From DATESN01 sp035270785 (GTDB lineage: Bacteria > Bacillota > Clostridia > Lachnospirales > Lachnospiraceae): a DNA stretch of 64,000 bases. The notes under the pieces were generated by a model. It made no database searches and was not told the DNA's origin. It saw only the letters and a list, made by a program, of their open reading frames with translations. The position numbers were made by a program, and so were the translations under genes. The stretch is from NCBI GenBank assembly GCA_035270785.1, contig DATESN010000025.1, positions 16,842-80,841 of the forward strand. The letters run 5' to 3'. Of the stretch, positions 62,211 to 64,000 are shown piece by piece (within the stretch, counting starts at the first letter, position 1; each line of letters starts with the position of its first letter).

Positions 62211-62294
62211 TGCGGGAAATGGGACTTGAACCCACACGAGAATACACCCACAAGATCCTTAGTCTTGCCTGTCTGCCAATTCCAGCATTCCCGC
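62211..62294 (-). tRNA. tRNA-Leu (anticodon AAG)
   Basis: On the minus strand the acceptor GCGGGAA pairs with TTCCCGC, the discriminator is A, the D-arm and a leucine-type variable arm are present. The anticodon stem CAAGA/TCTTG encloses CTAAGGA, so the anticodon is AAG with G at position 37, as expected for CUN leucine tRNAs. A34 anticodons other than tRNA-Arg(ACG) are uncommon in bacteria. Confidence 0.93.
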
Positions 62295-62395
62295 AAAAAG
62301 CATTTATCATGATTCAAGAGTATTTCATCGTCACGACTTGATAATAATATCAAAACCAAAATTAAATGTCAATGGATTTCCATCAATTTGACTAT

Positions 62396-62422
62396 TAACT
62401 ATATCATGAAAGAAGCCGATAT
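62396..62422 (+). promoter_or_regulatory. Sigma-D (sigma-28) type promoter
   Basis: GCCGATAT at 62415-62422 is the exact -10 consensus of the flagellar sigma factor. TAAC at 62396-62399 lies 15 nt upstream, one mismatch from TAAA. It is 26 nt before the ATG of a FliD-like gene. Confidence 0.75.
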
Positions 62423-62448
62423 ATAATGTAAGCAAAGGAGTGATTAGT

Positions 62449-63216
62449 ATGGCAACAAGTATAAGTTCAATCAATGACTATTCTTATTTATTTTCAAACC
62501 TAAATAGTTCTAACAAAAATAAGAATGCAAACTTCAATTCTAGCTTGTCTAGTTTTAGTTTGTCTGATTATGCTAGTATAAAAAATGGAAGTTACTATAA
62601 GCTAACAAAGGCTTATTATGCTAAGAATAATGATAATTCAAGTAGTACATCGATTAGTGCCGATAATTCCAAGACGTTAGCGACTATTAAATCGGATTCT
62701 GCTTCTTTGGCAAAATCATCGGATGCATTAGTTACTACCGGAAGTAAATCATTATTTCATAAAATAGATATTACAACGAAGAAGGAGGATGGAACAACTT
62801 CTACTTCAAAAGGATATGATACCGATGCTATCTTTAAGGGTGTCAATAAATTTGTTAATGATTATAATTCATTGATTGAATCAGGGGGCAAATCTGATAC
62901 AAAGAGTATTTTACGTAATACATTAAGCATAACAAACTTAACAAATGCACATTCTAATTTGCTATCAAAGGTAGGAATAACCATGAATAGTGATAATACC
63001 CTTAGTATTGATGAAGAGTCATTTAAATCTTCTGATGTTACTTCTATGAAATCATTATTTAATGGAAGCGGATCCTATGCCTATAGTATTGGTTCCTATA
63101 GTACACAAATAGGTTACTATGCAGAGGCAGAAGGAAATAAAGCAAATACTTATTCGGACAGTGGTGCTTATATAAGTGCACAGTCATCAGGAAATATCTA
63201 TGATAATTATTTATAA
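62449..63216 (+). CDS. Small FliD-like (flagellar cap C-terminal) protein
   Basis: 255 aa, Ser/Asn-rich, without cysteine. Residues about 125-205 follow the FliD C-terminal pattern: F-V-N-D-Y-N-S-L-I-E, then L-S-K-V-G-I-T-M-N-S-D-N-T-L-S-I-D-E-E-S-F. The end is a Tyr/Ser/Gly-rich tail. It is shorter than true FliD and lacks the N-terminal half. ATG 62449 has AAAGGAG 8 nt upstream. No classic signal peptide is seen, so export by the flagellar system would fit its sigma-D-type promoter. No flagellar genes are adjacent. Confidence 0.72.
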   Translation: MATSISSINDYSYLFSNLNSSNKNKNANFNSSLSSFSLSDYASIKNGSYYKLTKAYYAKNNDNSSSTSISADNSKTLATIKSDSASLAKSSDALVTTGSKSLFHKIDITTKKEDGTTSTSKGYDTDAIFKGVNKFVNDYNSLIESGGKSDTKSILRNTLSITNLTNAHSNLLSKVGITMNSDNTLSIDEESFKSSDVTSMKSLFNGSGSYAYSIGSYSTQIGYYAEAEGNKANTYSDSGAYISAQSSGNIYDNYL

Positions 63217-63261
63217 AAAGAATTGACAGACATTAAAAAAACAATTAAAGTTAATTCGCAA

Positions 63262-63345
63262 GCAGGAATGGCGGAATTGGCAGACGCGCACGGTTCAGGT
63301 CCGTGTGGTAGCAATACTGTGAGGGTTCGAATCCCTTTTCCTGCA
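63262..63345 (+). tRNA. tRNA-Leu (anticodon CAG)
   Basis: Acceptor GCAGGAA (63262-63268) pairs with TTCCTGC (63338-63344), discriminator A. The anticodon stem CACGG/CCGTG encloses TTCAGGT, anticodon CAG. A long variable arm and T-arm GAGGG TTCGAAT CCCTT are present. No CCA is encoded. Confidence 0.97.
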
Positions 63346-63352
63346 TTACTAG

Positions 63353-63393
63353 GGCTGGATGAGAAATGACTCCATCCAGGTGATGTGTTTTTG
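63353..63393 (+). terminator. Weak terminator after tRNA-Leu(CAG)
   Basis: CTGGATG pairs with CATCCAG around a 10- to 11-nt loop; a T5 run comes about 9 nt later. Confidence 0.4.
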
Positions 63394-63421
63394 TTTCCCC
63401 TGTGTTAAAATGAAGTAAAGT

Positions 63422-63450
63422 TTTACCAAAAAAGGAATACAATAGATAAT
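63422..63450 (+). promoter_or_regulatory. Candidate promoter of the terminal membrane protein gene
   Basis: TTTACC (63422-63427), 17 nt, GATAAT (63445-63450). Confidence 0.5.
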
Positions 63451-63476
63451 AATCACACTTTACAGGGGGTGTTTGC

Positions 63477-64000
63477 GTGATTATAGGAATTCGTTTTATG
63501 ATTGATAAATTACTAAATAGAGGGTTAGATTTTCGTGGAAGACTATTCAATGTATTGGCAATAGCGGGTATGATGATTTGTATTACCATATCAGTTTGTG
63601 GCTTTTTTACAAACGCAGGGTTTTGGAATATTATATTGAATTTGGCATCAGCAGTACTTTCCTTCTGCTTGCTTTATTATTCCAACAAAAGTGGTAAGTA
63701 TCAACTGTGCTACATGATTACCATTACCATCGTCTTTTTATTTTTATTTCCGATTCTATTTTTCACAGCAGGAGGCTATCATGGTGGCATGCCTTCCTTT
63801 TTTGTGTTTGCCGTTTTATTTACAGTCTTTATGTTAAAGGGGAAAAAGTTGCTCCCTATGACTATAATAGAAATACTACTCTACACAGCAATTTGTATTG
63901 TTGCCTATATCTATCCACAAAGTGTAAACTCCTTTCAAACAGAACAGGAAGTTTTAATGGATACGATTATTGGATTTACTAGCGTGAGCCTTGCACTTGG
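63477..64000 (+). CDS. Multi-span membrane protein, probably sensor kinase N-terminus (3' end outside window)
   Basis: GTG at 63477 has GGGGG 7 nt upstream; the frame stays open to the window end (174 codons seen). Five to six hydrophobic spans are visible, with L-F-F-T-A-G-G-Y-H-G-G-M-P-S-F-F between spans, a pattern I associate with the membrane sensor part of clostridial histidine kinases. The output domain is beyond the window, so a GGDEF or other output is possible. Confidence 0.7.
   Translation, partial: MIIGIRFMIDKLLNRGLDFRGRLFNVLAIAGMMICITISVCGFFTNAGFWNIILNLASAVLSFCLLYYSNKSGKYQLCYMITITIVFLFLFPILFFTAGGYHGGMPSFFVFAVLFTVFMLKGKKLLPMTIIEILLYTAICIVAYIYPQSVNSFQTEQEVLMDTIIGFTSVSLAL

Noticed and set aside
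63251..63589. Minus-strand frame across tRNA-Leu(CAG)
   Set aside because: Spans a tRNA gene and the start of the terminal membrane protein gene.
63707..63982. Plus-strand frame inside the terminal membrane protein
   Set aside because: Out of frame with the GTG-started gene, which has a ribosome site and clear membrane segments.
1..64000. CRISPR array, insertion sequence, prophage or integron
   Set aside because: No regularly spaced repeats, transposase, integrase or phage genes were found; TraX-like gene at 13647 lacks any conjugation neighbours.

Overview
The window is 64 kb of low-GC Firmicute chromosome. Gene content and protein style fit an anaerobic clostridium of the Lachnospiraceae (Clostridium cluster XIVa) type: strong AAGGAGG-like ribosome binding sites, frequent TTG/GTG starts, a T-box leader, a CIRCE element, an AUU-started infC, and several families I associate with Lachnospiraceae. 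It is mostly core and housekeeping sequence. I see no prophage, insertion sequence, integrase, plasmid gene or CRISPR array. Species assignment is not possible from the sequence alone.

Layout. 1-9 kb: 3' end of mutY with an overlapping family 2 glycosyltransferase; a membrane-anchored NagZ behind a perfect promoter and a long unexplained leader; tRNA-Gly(GCC); an esterase; then a phosphate module (Na/Pi cotransporter with PhoU-like tail behind a PhoP-box-like repeat, followed by a PhoP/PhoR-like pair). 9-19.5 kb: a heterodimeric ABC exporter with one degenerate ATPase site, divergent from an AraC regulator; a TraX-like membrane protein; a degenerate SDR; a beta-CASP nuclease; thyA-folA; a membrane diguanylate cyclase. 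19.7-29 kb: ilvE, a PHP phosphoesterase, sbcDC, a PrsA-like foldase lipoprotein, and CIRCE-controlled htpG.

29-36 kb holds the most intriguing part: a four-gene unit of unknown function. It encodes a 1186-aa beta-rich/alpha-solenoid protein, a protein that reads like a degenerate Hsp70/actin-fold protein with an Hsp70-like C-terminal beta region, a TPR-like protein, and a coiled-coil protein with two central membrane segments. It lies directly downstream of htpG but has its own promoter.

36-49 kb: purC-purF-purB and purA, a LysR regulator, small conserved proteins, a possible 26-residue hydrophobic peptide gene with an antisense terminator, a SEC-C protein, a GH20 hexosaminidase-like enzyme, and a T-box leader controlling a small membrane protein gene overlapped by thrS. 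49-64 kb: a DUF1540 protein; infC-rpmI-rplT with an attenuator leader; a hemerythrin-HIT fusion; pepD; hflX; a LacI-type sensor domain fused to GGDEF; a YejK-like nucleoid protein; a GH31 glycosidase; a divergent C26/M19 peptidase pair; tRNA-Leu(AAG) and tRNA-Leu(CAG); a FliD-like protein with a sigma-D-type promoter; and the 5' part of a multi-span membrane protein cut by the window end.

Family assignments rest on motif reading, not on searches. Start sites were re-chosen where a clear Shine-Dalgarno sequence favoured an internal codon.
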